A stretch of DNA of 64,000 bases from Echinometra lucunter (taxonomy: Eukaryota; Echinodermata; Echinoidea; Camarodonta; Echinometridae), in assembly GCA_029962745.1 (NCBI GenBank), contig CM057157.1:28664732-28728731 (forward strand), in the 5' to 3' direction. A program made the position numbers and the translations under genes. Below, piece by piece: positions 22,286-35,943 of this stretch; position 1 is the stretch's first letter, and each line of letters opens with the position of its first letter. A model generated the notes under the pieces. The model did not search any database and was not told the DNA's origin. It saw only the letters and a list, made by a program, of their open reading frames with translations.

Positions 22286-22475
22286 CAGGGGAAAAAATAC
22301 ACGGGGGCTCGGGGCGAATTCGCCCTGAAAACGCCAGAAAGAGCCCTGGAAAACTAAAAAAGAGCCCCTGAAATTCTCATAGGGTCCAATGTAAACTGTA
22401 ATACAATGTAGAAAATTTGGATGGGTGGGCTCAAAGAGTAGCCCCAGAAAAAATAAAAATCAATTTTTTTCCCTG
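22286..22475. mobile_element. hAT-type MITE, CAGGGGAAAAAATAC family, copy 1
   Basis: Ends CAGGGGAAAAAA and TTTTTTTCCCTG, flanked by identical 8-mers CCCTACAT at 22278-22285 and 22476-22483. Interior landmarks GGGGGCTCGGGGC and GTGGGCTCAAAGAGTAGCCC. Confidence 0.93.
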
Positions 22476-22612
22476 CCCTACATGTAATTCCCATTTATGA
22501 TATTGGATTTTACATGTACATTTTATTTGTAACATTCTCGGAGGAATAATATATATGTACATGTAAATTCTGTATAAGGACATGTAGTGCAGGTTAGTTT
22601 GCAGGCGCAAAT

Positions 22613-22803
22613 CAGGGAAAAAAATACATGTACATGGGGGCTCGGGGCAAATTCGCCCCCAAAACACCAAAAAGAGCCATGGAAAACTAAAAAGAGCCCC
22701 TGAAATTCTCATATTGTCCAGTGTAAACTGTAATACAATGTAGAAAATTCGGGAGGGTGGGCTCAAAAAGTAGCCCTGGAAAAAAAAAAAAAAAATTTCC
22801 CTG
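22613..22803. mobile_element. hAT-type MITE, CAGGGGAAAAAATAC family, copy 2
   Basis: Same landmarks as the copy at 22286. Flanks GCGCAAAT and GTGCAAAC match at 6 of 8 positions, a decayed target duplication. Contains a 17-base A run near its right end. Confidence 0.88.
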
Positions 22804-23162
22804 GTGCAAACCATGGTCAGTCCAAACAGCTGTCTGAACTGAGACTAACTGAACTTTATGGAGTTCCTGTACAGGGTAGTTAGGCTCTATTCAAAGAGTT
22901 CACAAATCTTGTGTCTGTGTCTGTAGACTTTTAGGAGAAGTATACAATGTATAAAGATGGTCAAATGAATTGAGTGCTGCATGTATACATAACCTTGGTA
23001 TAGTTTTAACTTATCTACTGAACAAATGTATGCAAATAACAGTTACATGTGGTTACTGTGAATGTAAACAATGTGGTCCATTTCAGGAATGTGTGATTCA
23101 TTCCAAATGATACACTGTAGCAGTGAGGTTGACATGGACAATTAAGTCAATTACATTTCAAT

Positions 23163-23349
23163 CAGGGGAAAAAATACACGGGGGCTCGGGGCGAATTCGC
23201 CCTGAAAACGCCAGAAAGAGCCCTGGAAAACTAAAAAAGAGCCCCTGAAATTCTCATAGGGTGCAGTGTTTAACTGTAATACAATGTAGAAAATTAGGGC
23301 GGTGGGCTCAAAAAGTAGCCCTGGAGGAAAATTGATTATTTTTTCCCTG
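23163..23349. mobile_element. hAT-type MITE, CAGGGGAAAAAATAC family, copy 3
   Basis: Very similar to copy 1 over its whole length. CAGGGG and TTTTTTCCCTG ends are present. No flanking duplication is recognisable. Confidence 0.88.
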
Positions 23350-23640
23350 TTCTGCACATACATGTACATGTACATGTATGTATTAGTCTATTAGTACATG
23401 AATTCTTTCTTTCAAACAAGTTTTCCTACAATTTGCTCTTCTGCAAAAGTATTGTTTCAGAGTAAAATATTCCATACCTGTAAAATGTCTGGTTCTTGAT
23501 GAAAATGAGGATGATCGTCATGACACTCAGAATTGTCCTGTTACAATTCCCTGATACATGTATATACAGGAAGTAATATACCACATGCCGATATTCTAAG
23601 TCTCTGATTGGTCAGTTCTGCAGACATAAAATTCACTACT

Positions 23641-23774
23641 GGGCTGCGTTTCACGAAACCGTCATAAGTCTAAGTTCATGGACATCCCATTGAAATGCGT
23701 GTTAATTCTACAACACGCGTTTCAATAGGATGTCCAAGAAGTTAGACTTATGACAGTTTTGTGAAATGCAGCCC
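23641..23774. mobile_element. Foldback element, GGGCTGCGTTTCACGAAAC ends
   Basis: Left GGGCTGCGTTTCACGAAACC pairs with right GTTTTGTGAAATGCAGCCC. The inner arms CATAAGTCTAA and TTAGACTTATG also pair, leaving a short loop rich in ACACGCG. Confidence 0.88.
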
Positions 23775-24392
23775 TGATTGCCAGGCAGTATAGCGAAAAG
23801 TATTGACCAGGCACATTTTCCAATGACGCAGTACATTTGGTTGATATTGATAATGGATGCGCACAATGAGACACGTGCAACTACACCTGTACTTTTGGGC
23901 ATTCTTGCGTAAAAAGTTGCAATTAAACGCAACTCAAAAAATTAATAATACAACTCTATTTTCAACCAGTTAGGATTTAGTATTTGGGACTTGCGTTAAT
24001 TTTTTTAGTTGCATTTAATGGCAACTTTTTATGCAAGAGAGCCCTGATTGGTGAATTTCCCTGAATGAATGCTATTTGACATATTTGTTGAAATGATTCC
24101 CCCCCCCCCCCCCCCCTTTATAGAATCCCTGGGCAGGAATCGGGATACATGTAAAATGTGATCTATTGCATAAATATAAAACAAGGCCTGAAGTGCAAAC
24201 TCATACTATTGTTTGAGCGTACATGAACATGTAGCTCCACAATAAGGAGTTATTGTCAAGTGTGATATAACTCCTTGTCCATACTTTTTTTTAAGGAGAT
24301 CCGGATTGAAATTTCAGGCTCTGTATTGAGCTCGGTGTTGAAATTTGTCTATTTGGGGAAGGGGGGAGGGGCATGTCCAGGGCACCTGTTAA

Positions 24393-24805
24393 CCCATAGA
24401 AGTACAGAGCTTTCTAGAGGTAAAATTTAATCATCTTCAATCCTCAAATTAGCAACAACTATTATCTTTTTCTACTCTTATGTTGTTTGAAAAAAATGAA
24501 TATGGATATAACATGAACCAAAATGAATTATAATGGTAAGATTTAATCTGAAATTGCCAGTTTGAACACAGAATGGTGATTATGGAATATTCACTGCGTT
24601 GTCAATTTAAAGAGTATAATGATTCGTTACAATTAAATTGCTCGAATTTGAGAATGCTGCATCATACTGCGTTGGAAATGGACTCAAAATTTTCAGTGAT
24701 TTTTTCTATTTCAGCTCATGTATAATGTGTAATACCCAGCATTCTGGACTAACAGATACTGTACTACCAAAGCGTCTCCTAAAGGAGACACTGTACCTCT
24801 GTGGG
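24393..24805. mobile_element. TTAA-flanked MITE, family 2
   Basis: TTAA at 24389-24392 and 24806-24809. The right end carries the intact terminal repeat CTCCTAAAGGAGACACTGTA, then CCTCTGTGGG. The left end CCCATAGAAGTACAG is diverged. Internal TTGCCAGTTTG- and CAAATTAGCAAC-type segments are shared with the nested copy at 7820. Confidence 0.87.
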
Positions 24806-25611
24806 TTAATGTTGAGCTCTGGTTTAAGGATAAGAAATTGATGTATTATCCTAAAGACTATAACAAATACTTTGCCATGTTTTCAGTAAGGTTAAAGTTA
24901 TCGCTCGTGCTTCAAAAAAAAAAGAAAATAGCCTTCGTTAGTGAATTACATACATTGTATGTACACTTTGTCCAGACTACAGAACATCTTGTCAAACTGA
25001 GATCAAATCAATGCCCAATCTTTAACAAAGGGCTGTCTTTAGGTCAGCTATAAGCTTCTTACCCTTCACTACAAATTGAGACTTTGTATAACCTTACTTC
25101 CTACCTTTACAGCCCAATTATTTAGTCATGTATTTCTCCATACCCCCCATGTAGCCTTGTTCCCAGACTATGAGATTTCTCTGTTTGATGAAGAAATATG
25201 CAAGTACATTTTTACTGAGTGTACTCTTGAGTGCAGAAAAAAAAAAGTAATATCAATGGTAGATAAATGTGTGGGTAAAAAATATGGGGTTTTCATTGCA
25301 CTGTAGACTCAGTCAGAAGTGTACAATGTACATGTAATTAGAGGCCCTATTTATCAAATTGTCTGTTTGGTGGGTTGTTTTTGTTGTTTTTTGTTGTTTT
25401 TTGTTGTTGTTTTTTTTTGGGGGGGGGGGGGGCAACATTACTTTTCTTGAAATAAAACCAAGCTACATGTAAACTACAAAGCAGTAATACAAAGGTGGTT
25501 AATAGTGCAATATAAATTGTACATGTATTAGCATTACAGGTGACTTTTTCAATTTCCTTGATTTAGAAGTGGTTCAGTTTGGTCACAAAAAATATTATTT
25601 GGTATAGTGCA

Positions 25612-25880
25612 AGGTGCACTGCCCTACTTTGACAAAAGGAAGCAAATGACATTTCAACCAAATTTGAGTTTTTTATATTTTCATATTTTACATGTACGTA
25701 GTGTTCTCTCCCTCTGGGCCAAATTTTATGCATGAACACTGATCCTGCTAAGAGATATGTTAGAAAAGACATCACAGTCTTCCATTGACATCAGTGTAAA
25801 CGGAAGATACATTTTGCTCTTTTACAGGAAATGTCACTTTTGTCACTTGCTTCCTTTTGTCAAAGTAGGGCAGTGCAAGT
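25612..25880. mobile_element. Inverted-repeat element with GCACTGCCCTACTTTGAC ends
   Basis: TGCACTGCCCTACTTTGACA with AAAGGAAGCAA on the left is mirrored by TTGCTTCC and TGTCAAAGTAGGGCAGTGCA on the right, with about 170 bp between arms. No coding content. Confidence 0.85.
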
Positions 25881-25883
25881 ACA

Positions 25884-26022
25884 GGGGAGCGTTTCATGAA
25901 GAGTTTTGTCGGTGAAAATCACCGACAAATGTTATAAGCTACTGAAAATACTCGCATCTGATTGGCTGAAAGCAAATTAGTAGGTGAAAACCACGGACTA
26001 ATTGTTTCATGAAACGCCCCCC
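25884..26022. mobile_element. Foldback element, GGGGAGCGTTTCATGAA ends
   Basis: Left GCGTTTCATGAA pairs with right TTCATGAAACGC, both beside G or C runs. Internal GGTGAAAATCACCGACAAA is itself palindromic. Confidence 0.85.
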
Positions 26023-26582
26023 TAAGTCCACCCTCACCCTGCCCCCTTTAGATTCTTTATCGTAATAGAATTAAGCATTAGTTCATCATCTACTCGTACC
26101 AGTAATTGGGTAATTCCATGAATTAGGGAGCCGAATTGTGACATTTTTGTGTCCCAGTTACGGATATGAACTACATGCACATGTACACGTATATGCCATC
26201 CAAACTGTCATGGAACTAGTGTGAAGTATCATCTTAGATCTAATGAATGAACATTTAGGGTATTTGGTAAAACAACTTAACTTAAACTTGTTTCATGGCA
26301 ATTTTGATGGCCTTAATAGTTTCTTGTAATTGGGACACCAAAAATATCACAACTTGGGCCCCTCATTTATGGAATCACCCAATTCTTGTTTCGTGTAAAG
26401 ATTCCAGACTGTACAGACATGGATCATTAGCTTACAAATATTCCACATCGGTAGAGGATGCATTTGGGATGAAGATATGATCTTTGATGATCAGATCTGA
26501 CATGCTATTAGCATTCAGTCACGGCTTCACATACAGTTTAACCCAGTGAGCATGATTTGATTTCAGTATAATACACTTTTCC

Positions 26583-27035
<453 letters not shown>

Positions 27036-27093
27036 ATACATAATATGCAAAATACAGAAATGACAATAATTACAGATCACAAAAGTGCATGAA

Positions 27094-27200
27094 TACTGGA
27101 TGCACCTGGTTGTGCTGCCAGGATTTTGGCAGAGTTACCCAAATAACTAGTCCGCAGACTGCCCTCACCTACATGTATATCCCAACAAGGTGCATCCAGT
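27094..27200. mobile_element. Small inverted-repeat element, ACTGGATGCACC ends
   Basis: ACTGGATGCACCTGGTTG on the left is mirrored by CAACAAGGTGCATCCAGT on the right across 107 bp. Confidence 0.85.
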
Positions 27201-27424
27201 GTTGTAGATTTGTGTGACTATAAAACAATTTAAGAAAATCAGATTTATATAATAAAAAAACACAAACTCAAAAACATATATCACAAACTGCATCAATTAC
27301 ACTAGGCCTACACTACGAAATTTCACAGGTGTTGAATCACACTCTGGAGACTCGTGACCGCACAAGTTGAAATAAAATATGGCACAATACATACATGTAA
27401 TTCCAAAAAAATTCCTTCTACTCC

Positions 27425-27455
<31 letters not shown>

Positions 27456-29827
27456 TATTAAATCCAATCACAAAGGGACAATAGTCACGCCCACCCCCTG
27501 CTTCCTCATTGTAATTACCTTTAGAAAAAAAAAAATCACCAAAATTACTTAGGCCCTAGCCGTAGTTGTCTCAGATTTAAGTGTTCCATGTGATAATGGC
27601 AGTTAATATGAGTGTGCTTCAGATATTTAAAAAATCAATATCATTTTTGTTTGTTGTCTGCAGGGAAGTAATATCAATTCAAAGTATCTTTCTTTGCATT
27701 CCTGTATTCATATTTCATTACTGAATCATTAATAATGACAGTTATAATACCAGACAAACTGAACTTGAGGGCCTTATCAAAATTGACAGCTGCCCATTTG
27801 AATCAGTCAAATAATTAAATCTTTAAAGAGATATTTCACTGAGCTGAAGAATCAAGAAGCATTCCCAGGTAATGGACTGGTTGGTTGACTTTATGTACAC
27901 TTACAGTATCTTGGTAACATGCTGAGTACAATTTGAATTCAGTTTTCAAAAAAACACACAATATCCTTAGACCCTAGCCCAAGTTATCTTGGGCTTCATG
28001 TTGAAAGGATTGAATTATCGGAAGGATGACAGATTTGTTGCTGCATTATGGGTACAGTCTGTGGTCAGTTTGGATAAAAGATTGTTACAGTGTACACATA
28101 CATGTATAAGAAAAAGAAAAAAAAAATCAATAAATCAAAACAAAACAAAACAAAACAAAACAAAAGAGAGAAAAAATAGAGGGGCCCAGATGGTTTGGAT
28201 CATCTTTTCACCAGTCCTCTATTTAACATTAATTCTTTTAACATTTTAATTGAGATATAACAGGACATGTGTTTGCTCTGTACGAGCTGAATTTATAAAT
28301 TGATTAACCACAAGTATGCACTTAGAAGCAACCACTGAAGCAGCACTCCAGATTATAGACCATACATGTACACTTCAATGTCATTTCTGCATAAACATGG
28401 AGTTGCATTATTGAAGGAGAATTATTGATCGCGTCTGAGACTGGAGAGCGTGCCTGTATTGACATAATGATTCTTAGCAAAATGAAATGAAGGGTCCTCA
28501 AGGCTGACCATTAAAACATGTTTACTGTATTGATGTGCAACAGACGATTGGACTGGAAGCAGGGAAACTTGGTATGTGTACGCTACATGGAGCAGATGAA
28601 TTTTAATGGTATACAGTGTACAAAAGTACATGTACTGTATTGATTTAAAGAGATGTGCAGTGTATCGATGAAGAGTTTTTATGCAAAAACCGATATTAAT
28701 GCAATTTTTGAAAATTTTATAATATAATACTTTTCAACTGATACATTGCGCATTACATATGAAGGTATGTTGTTGAAGCTATGGTCAAAAATAGAATATA
28801 TTTTCTTATTATTTTCTCTATTTGTCTTGATCTTTTATTTTAAATATCTCGATTTGATGAAAAGGGATATATATGTTTTTGCATTCAAACTCTTCATATG
28901 TACTTGCAATAAATAGTGTTCTACTAGTACTTTGAAAAGTTAAATGTTTTACTGTGCCTGAATTTATGTCAGTCCTTTTTTACTACATTTTTGAAATATT
29001 TTTTTGAAAGTGTAAACTCTTAGGAAACCAGGAAAATCAAGAAGATTCAAGACCGTAAATACATTAATTCCCACATTATTTTTATATCAAGTCTTTCAGT
29101 CAAACTTTAAACTTATTTTGTAATAGTTCTTTTCATTTGAGTTTAGTTGTAATATATAAAGCTCTACCATCAACTAAATATACATGTAGTGATTTTATAT
29201 TTTACTATTTGGCCAGTTGGTTGTTGATAATATCAGCTTAACCTTCAAAATCCGAAAAATATGATATTCTACATGAACTTCTTTGTGTATGGGTTGCCAA
29301 TTACTGCATACATGGACATGCATTATGTACATGTACATGTATGAACTATGAAATATTATACTATTCGGGAATGGCCCAGAATAATATTACCAGCTTTCAT
29401 TTTGCATTTTTGAAGGTCTGCTGGAGACTACTGCATGAGCGTGCATTTCATTAAGCTCCTTATTCTCTCTCTCTTTCAAAAACAAGCATGGAGCAAATAT
29501 CTTGAGCTAAATGTAATGTGAAGAATGGCTGCGTGGCTCTATACAGGCTCATCCAGCCTCGAAAGTGTATTGTAGAACACAGAGCGGGTTCGTTTCTTGG
29601 TTTAGGAATTGCAGCTGCCGGTGGGGAGAGAGCCTTTCAGCAAATCAACCCGTCTTTTGTTTACTTGACAGTGAAACCCAAACTTTCTGTCTTTTCATTC
29701 CCAGTTGACACAGTGAGTAGAGGCTCACTTTTTGTATCCTCGCTTCGCTTTTCGTTGGCTTGCACACTTGGAAGGGGCAAGTGGAAAGTGTGTGAAATGC
29801 TAGTGGTCAAAGTGTTCACATCATGTA
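27201..29827. other. Intergenic AT-rich sequence with simple repeats
   Basis: Includes a C run at about 27428-27453 and an (AAAAC)n tract at 28137-28162. No exon, RNA gene or element end was recognised. It may include upstream non-coding exons of the LAP gene, which cannot be told from sequence alone. Confidence 0.5.
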
Positions 29828-30110
29828 GAATCACTATGGACATGACGGACAAAGAAAGCGGACAAAATAAACAACCCCTCGTTCTACCCTTCACCATAGT
29901 TCTGATGGTCAAAAGAACATCCCTTCACTGCTATTGTCTAAAATATGTGGAACAGGTGTCACATGCATATTCACCTGGAACTACATGATTAAACATGATA
30001 GCTGTGAAGGGATGTTCTTTTGACTACCAGAACCATTGTGAAGGGTAGAATGAGAGGTTGTTTATTTTGTCCGCTTTCTTTGTCCCCCATGTTCATAGTG
30101 TATCCATACA
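29828..30110. repeat. Long hairpin with ~105-bp arms
   Basis: Arms at about 29830-29938 and 30000-30108 are about 90 percent complementary. GACAAAGAAAGCGGACAAAA, then TAAACAACC, AAAAGAACATCCCTTCAC and their complements are all present. The loop is about 60 bp. Both strands therefore hold a similar short open frame. Confidence 0.9.
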
Positions 30111-32509
30111 ATGTACATTTTTTTTTTGCTTTTGTGTATGTCATTTGGTAGGATGATGAATGATAACTTTTGCTTCTCATACATCAAGAAAAGGTCAAAA
30201 GGATTGGCGAAAAGTTCCAAACGAATTGTGGAAATTCCTTTCCATAAAGTTCCTAATTTTGCTGTTGTCGTGTAAAAGAGAATTTGAATTTACATATGTA
30301 TGTTGGATAAGTTAATAACTGTATCAAATATCAAGTACCATGTCACTCTAAAAGGGATGGAATTACTTTTTTGCAAATATTACATTATTCAAGACATATT
30401 GATTGATTGATTGATGCAAAGTTTATTTCATTTCCAAGTTTCCATGATAAAAAACCCCATAATTTACGAAGTATAAAATTATGAAAAGAAATGCTGATAT
30501 TCTGAAATATAATGATGCTTACAATGCACAGAGATAATGAATTGTGTGCACATTCATTGAGTTCAATTGTATTGAGCCAAGCTGCAATTGTGTGGACCTA
30601 TTTAGAGTGTGAATGCAACTCATCGTCTCCAAACACGTTTCAAAACCCCATTGTCAAGCGACTCAAGCCCATTGTGCTGCCCTTTGGTGAGCTGGGAATT
30701 GTTGGTAAACATGTTGAATTGCAGGGTGGAGGAAGCTGAAGTGAAGTGAAAGAAAGGAGTTAAAACGATGATGGATGGAGATCAAGTCACAAGACTAATG
30801 ATCCAATTCTTAAGTTCAACTTCAACTGACTTCTGTAGTATCCTGGTCGTATTTGGAAAGGATTAGGGTGCTAGAGTTGTGCCTGTATCTCCCAGGTAGA
30901 ATGTTGGTGATTTTGCCTTTCTAAAAACAAGTGATGTACTGTAAGTTGAATTTCAGGCCTAGAGCATTGTAAATAGCATTCCTCTTTAGTCTTTGATATA
31001 TTCAAACTCCTTTGAAATTTTGTTACAAAAACTCGCATGTTTTTTGTACAAGTGTACATGTAAATTTAAAAGCTACACTTTTTGAAAAAAGTGTGAGAAA
31101 ACCTGATTCTTTTGACCCTTGCACATTCTTTCGTTTCTATGGATTTACCTACATGTAGAGAAATGTATTATTTCTCATTTTTTCTTATCTTTCTACGTCT
31201 ACATGTATTTCATGAAATTTATTAAGGAATTTTATTTTTGCTCTGTTTAGCTCTTCATAGGGCATCAATTTTTCTGCTCTTTTCTAACCTTTAAGAACCT
31301 TTTGTTTGTATCCAGAACTTCTTTTGCTGGAAAAAAGGGGAGAAAGAGGACTGTGCTGAACAAAATGCAATCTTATTTTCATCATTCAATTAGAGGGAGG
31401 AGGGATCCATTTATTCATTTTTGTAAATAGAGGGTTTAATATTTACATGTAAGTGGTTGTAATTTTATGACAAAGCAAATATTTGGTGTGAATAGAATTG
31501 CTCTTAATACAAAATAGCATCCTTTTATTTACACAAGTGATGCAAGGGCTCGTCATATGAATTATTAATCATCGGCTTACAGCTACAGTGTATGAGAGGC
31601 TTCCAGTGCGTTCCAACTCATATTCAAGGCAGAAGGGTTAACAGTCCTGAGGTGCTGCCTATGTAAATTTGTACAATTCCAGTGAGATTTGAATCGAAAG
31701 GTGTGTACAGCTTCACACAACCCCCTCATTGTTTAGGCAGTAGCTTGAATACCTATGCATTTCATGCTTGGTCTAGCGTGTCCCACTCAAAATTAGCCAT
31801 GGAATATTATATTTTCAAAGAATAAATAAACATTGACTATTTCAAGGTGAGCTTACCACCTTTTTATGAAATACAAGTATCAAAATTTTGATGGAGGGCT
31901 CGCGCAAATTATTTATGACTCCAGGCAGGTGCTGTATTTTGTGTATTAGTCCATTCAGGTGCCAGGATCAGAAGGATGTTTCTGCTAGGCATTATTGACA
32001 GTAGGCTCTATTTAGTCTTGCAGACAGCCTATCCCTAGCATACGTTATTGGGAGACTTCCCATTCAGCATGCATTTGATGACCGGTAGTTTTGATTATTA
32101 TTATTATTATTATTATTATTGTTTTACAATAAGACAATTTTTTACCTCCAAATTTGGTTCTTAACCAGATCACAGGTTTTCACGGAGCAGGTGAACTGTT
32201 TGCAAAGGATATTAATGGCGAAAAAATGGCAAAGTCCCACATTTATATTTTAGGCTCCAAAAGTTCGACACACATGCACAGGAGTTTGGTACATGTAGCA
32301 TCATCAGTTGTTCACATGATGCTGGAAAGGTTTGCAAGAATTTTCAAACTTTCTTGAAACTCCCAACGAACTAAAAACAAACAATTGAATAATGCTTCTG
32401 AACCCTACATTTACCTTAAGCAAAATTACCTGCTAGCCATATTATAACTTACTACTACTACTAATCATATGAGATATGTACTTCACAAGTCCTCTTGTAT
32501 CTGGTGGCC
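30111..32509. other. Intergenic sequence, no gene recognised
   Basis: Contains (TTGA)n near 30400 and (TTA)n near 32095. Otherwise unremarkable AT-rich DNA. Confidence 0.5.
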
Positions 32510-32518
32510 ATGGGTATC

Positions 32519-32816
32519 AGTCTGGGAGGGACAGGGGGACACCCCCTCCCCCATTTTAGGGGTGGGGACACAATAGGGCATCTCCCTCCAAAAAAAAATG
32601 GAAAAAATAGACACCTGAAAAAACCAATAGGGGGTGTCCCCCCCCCCCCCAATTTTTCGAAAAAGAGACTCCTGAAAAAATTGTCGGCAAATTTTACCTT
32701 TATGTATTCTCCCCCCCCCCTCTGTAATTTATGCTTAGGACCTTTTTTGTTTTTGCTTGTCAAATTTTTGGACAGTGTCCCCCCCCCCCCCCCCCAAAAA
32801 AAAAAAAAAAAAAAAT
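32519..32816. repeat. Dispersed repeat with GGGACAGGGGGACAC and long C runs, copy 1
   Basis: GGAGGGACAGGGGGACAC, ATAGGGCATCTCCC, GACACCTGAAAAA and several C runs. The inverted relative is at 39326-39482. Class unknown. Confidence 0.6.
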
Positions 32817-34500
32817 GTAAAATGGATTGATGGCAATGCATGTGGCAGACAGTTCTTGCTTATCATATTGCATTAAAACAGTTGAAAGGTTTTATTTGTG
32901 ACTTCTTTGATCTTGGTAATCCTTATTGATTACCAAAGTAACAATGTTGAATTCGAGCTGAAAATATACATGTACTTCAATTAGGATTGAATTGGTTGAA
33001 TATATCATTTTCCTAAAACGTATCTATGCTTTGCCAAAATTTATCTTCAAAGGTACAGTATTTGAACTTTTTATATACATTTACAGGAGACCTGTATGGA
33101 CATAAATATCTTTGCATACCGTGATATCAAATATTCGCCATAAATTTGTATTAGTACATGTGGTTCATATTCTACTCGTCATTGTTGTTGTTGTTATAGA
33201 TTTGCAGGACTATTCAACATTACAAAAATGAAAAATGAAAAAGCCAATAAAAGGCAGCAGCAAGTTCAACTCAAAGTCAATCCCAGTCAAGATCCATTTG
33301 TTTATTAAGAACTAAGTCGCAGAAATCTGAGGATTTCATCTCAGATTAACCCCCGACCCCTGATGTTGTCGCACTGGTGCGTGAAACCAGATTTCCCTTG
33401 TTGAAACATCTCTCCATGGAGATGTATTAGACTGCACTTCTTTCATTTTACTGTTGTGCATAAAAGCCCAAATTGGAAGTTCAAAAGTGCATAAGTGCTG
33501 AATCTACACTGTAGATGCATTTTATCACATTATTGTATTTGGAAGAGGAGGCCTGAAGCTACATGCAAGTAGCCACCTACTCATGTACATGTAGGTTTTC
33601 CCCCTGCATTCCCAGGGAAGTTGCACCCAAATGACCAGGCAATTTTGTAAACATTTTGGAAGAATATATCAATCCATTGATCTGTATATGAATTACATTG
33701 TGGAATAAAAAAGGTTTTGAGTGTGTGTTTGTATGATTGTTTGTTTGTTTTAGATGATACATGTACGTTGTAAGATACAACTGTAGGGGAACAAACGGAT
33801 GCATCTGGAGTGCAAACAATATAAACGATTCCACAAAATAATAAAAACATTTCGCGTTTCTTATACAATTCACATGCGACATCTTACATTTAATTTTCTT
33901 TTGAGACAGATCCACGATTTTTATGACTTTTTATCTCCTCTCATGGTGGCAAATCTGAATTTGGAAGAGATCATACCATCACCGTTCCAATTTGCAGATG
34001 TTAGAGTGATAATCTGATACTCCATGCTGAAGCCAGCAGCAGTATTTGATCAGGTGTACCCCTTGGGGCGAAAAAATAGGGTACAGTCGCATTCCATCAC
34101 ATTTGAATCATGCTTTACCATGGCAACCGCAAGCCAGTCTGTCATCCATCTAAGCTACTGTATTCCAAAATGGCAGTTTTACATTGTGAATAATGTGGTA
34201 TATTGACTTCAAGTAAATAACATGTCATGAAACATTCTTACTGCAAACATGATTGAGAAAACTTTCATAGTACTTGTCCATGAACTTACATGTTAATATG
34301 TATGCTGTAAATGGACTAGAGAGACCTGTAGGAAATTAGTTTCTTCTGTTTTTAGCTGCATATAGTATTGTAAAGTTTGTAGTGAGTTTTTTACTTGCAC
34401 TATTCATCTGGGCACTTAACAAGCGCAAGTACGATAATACACCAACGGCGGTGTGCACTCAACTGGAAGAAGAAGAAGAATAAAACTTGATACTTCAGCT
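32817..34500. other. Intergenic sequence, no gene recognised
   Basis: No exon with convincing splice sites or a recognisable protein was seen on either strand. Confidence 0.45.
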
Positions 34501-34510
34501 CATGATTTAA

Positions 34511-34985
34511 TCTTGGCCTTGGAGCGGTAATGTGAGAATTGATGCGTGATTTGGAGTCATTATCGAGTGAATTATGCAGCTGTGTGCATTGGATTTCATT
34601 GTTCAGAACACTGCACATTCATGCTTTCATGAAAATAAATTATGAGGCAGATTCAGAGTTTTCAGAAACTCGCTGGCATACATGTACATGTAATTTGATA
34701 ATTGAAAATGTTCCTGAATGTACTGTACTTATTCAAGATCTTGCACATGAATATCAGAGGGGTCAACCCTTCAATTCTTTGGCCAATAATGTCATCTTGG
34801 CCTTGAGGCGATGATATGATGCTTGATACATGATTATAGAGTCTTTAAATCAACTGAAATATGCAGCCATATGCATTGAAAATAATTCTCTGTTTAGTAC
34901 TCAACACATTCAGGTATGAGTGAAAGTACTTATTCTTGACACATTAGGAGATTCATAGTTTTCAAACACAGAATTGCTTTTTGAC
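34511..34985. repeat. Diverged direct duplication, ~285-bp offset
   Basis: ATCTTGGCCTTGGAG(C)G with a following TATGCAG...GTGCATTGGA block near 34511-34590 recurs as ATCTTGGCCTTGAGGCG and TATGCAGCCATATGCATTGAA near 34795-34880. Non-coding. Confidence 0.6.
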
Positions 34986-35544
34986 AACCCACTTGCATGT
35001 CTTGATAAAGTCCAAAAAACTAATAATTACATGTATCATCTGAATAGACTTAATAGGTTTTGGAATTGTATGGTATTTTACTAATTAAAACTGTAAAAGG
35101 TTGAAATGCACCTTATGCTATTACACTGTACCAATTACCAAAATACATTTTGCTTTGTATGTTTAACTAGTTCTACATCACTTCACTATAAATATTAGTT
35201 TCAAATATACTCTCGGTGAAAATAAAAGTGACTAGAATGAGAGCATTCATAGAATTGAACTCCATTTGATTCTGGGCACTGTGGTCTTATTTTGTTCTTT
35301 ATTTTCAGAAACTGTGTTTACCATCAGCTCCTTCATGCTGGGTAAAGATTTCTTGAAGCTACATGTACTGGTTGTCACTGGCCAATCAAAATCATTGTTG
35401 CATGCATGTCTTCTTAAAAGGGCAGACCCTGAGCCAATCAGAATGGTTGTTTCAAAATAAGCAATTATTTGCAATCGATTGCAACTTTCTTGCAACACCC
35501 CATAAATATTAAAAATACAGTGCTGTACAATTGCTGTAAAGTAT

Positions 35545-35566
35545 CATCATCATCATCATCATCATT

Positions 35567-35610
<44 letters not shown>

Positions 35611-35611
35611 T

Positions 35612-35649
<38 letters not shown>

Positions 35650-35652
35650 TAT
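35545..35652. repeat. (TCA)n microsatellite
   Basis: About 36 TCA units with two TTA interruptions. Gives poly-Ser and poly-Asp ORFs that are not genes. Confidence 0.95.
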
Positions 35653-35659
35653 TCATGAT

Positions 35660-35894
35660 GTAGATCACAAGGTTGGTGGTTCGAGTCCCGCTGTGGCACT
35701 AATGTCTTTTGGTAAGACATCAATGTACAATTACCACTCTCGACCCAGGTGTAGTAAATGGGTACCTGATAGGATGAATTTCCTTGAAATGGTAGAGCAC
35801 TCTAATGGCTGCCTTGCTAAAGCCGGGGTAATAACAGTGGAGCGCCAGGAGCATCAATTCTGACAGACATGACCGTTATATACAAGAACCCACT

Positions 35895-35942
<48 letters not shown>
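35660..35942 (+). mobile_element. tRNA-derived SINE, 5'-truncated, with (ATC)n tail
   Basis: GGTGGTTCGAGTCCCGCTGTG holds a perfect RNA polymerase III B box (GGTTCGAGTCC). It is followed by the conserved-looking SINE body CTCGACCCAGGTGTAGTAAA and GGGTACCTGATAGGATG, and ends in an (ATC)n tail at 35893-35942. The A-box half is missing and replaced by the adjacent (TCA)n tract. Confidence 0.8.

Positions 35943-35943
<1 letters not shown>

Noticed and set aside
29518..29988. 156-residue open frame
   Set aside because: Its second half is one arm of the 29828-30110 hairpin, the first half resembles nothing known, and no exon partners were seen.
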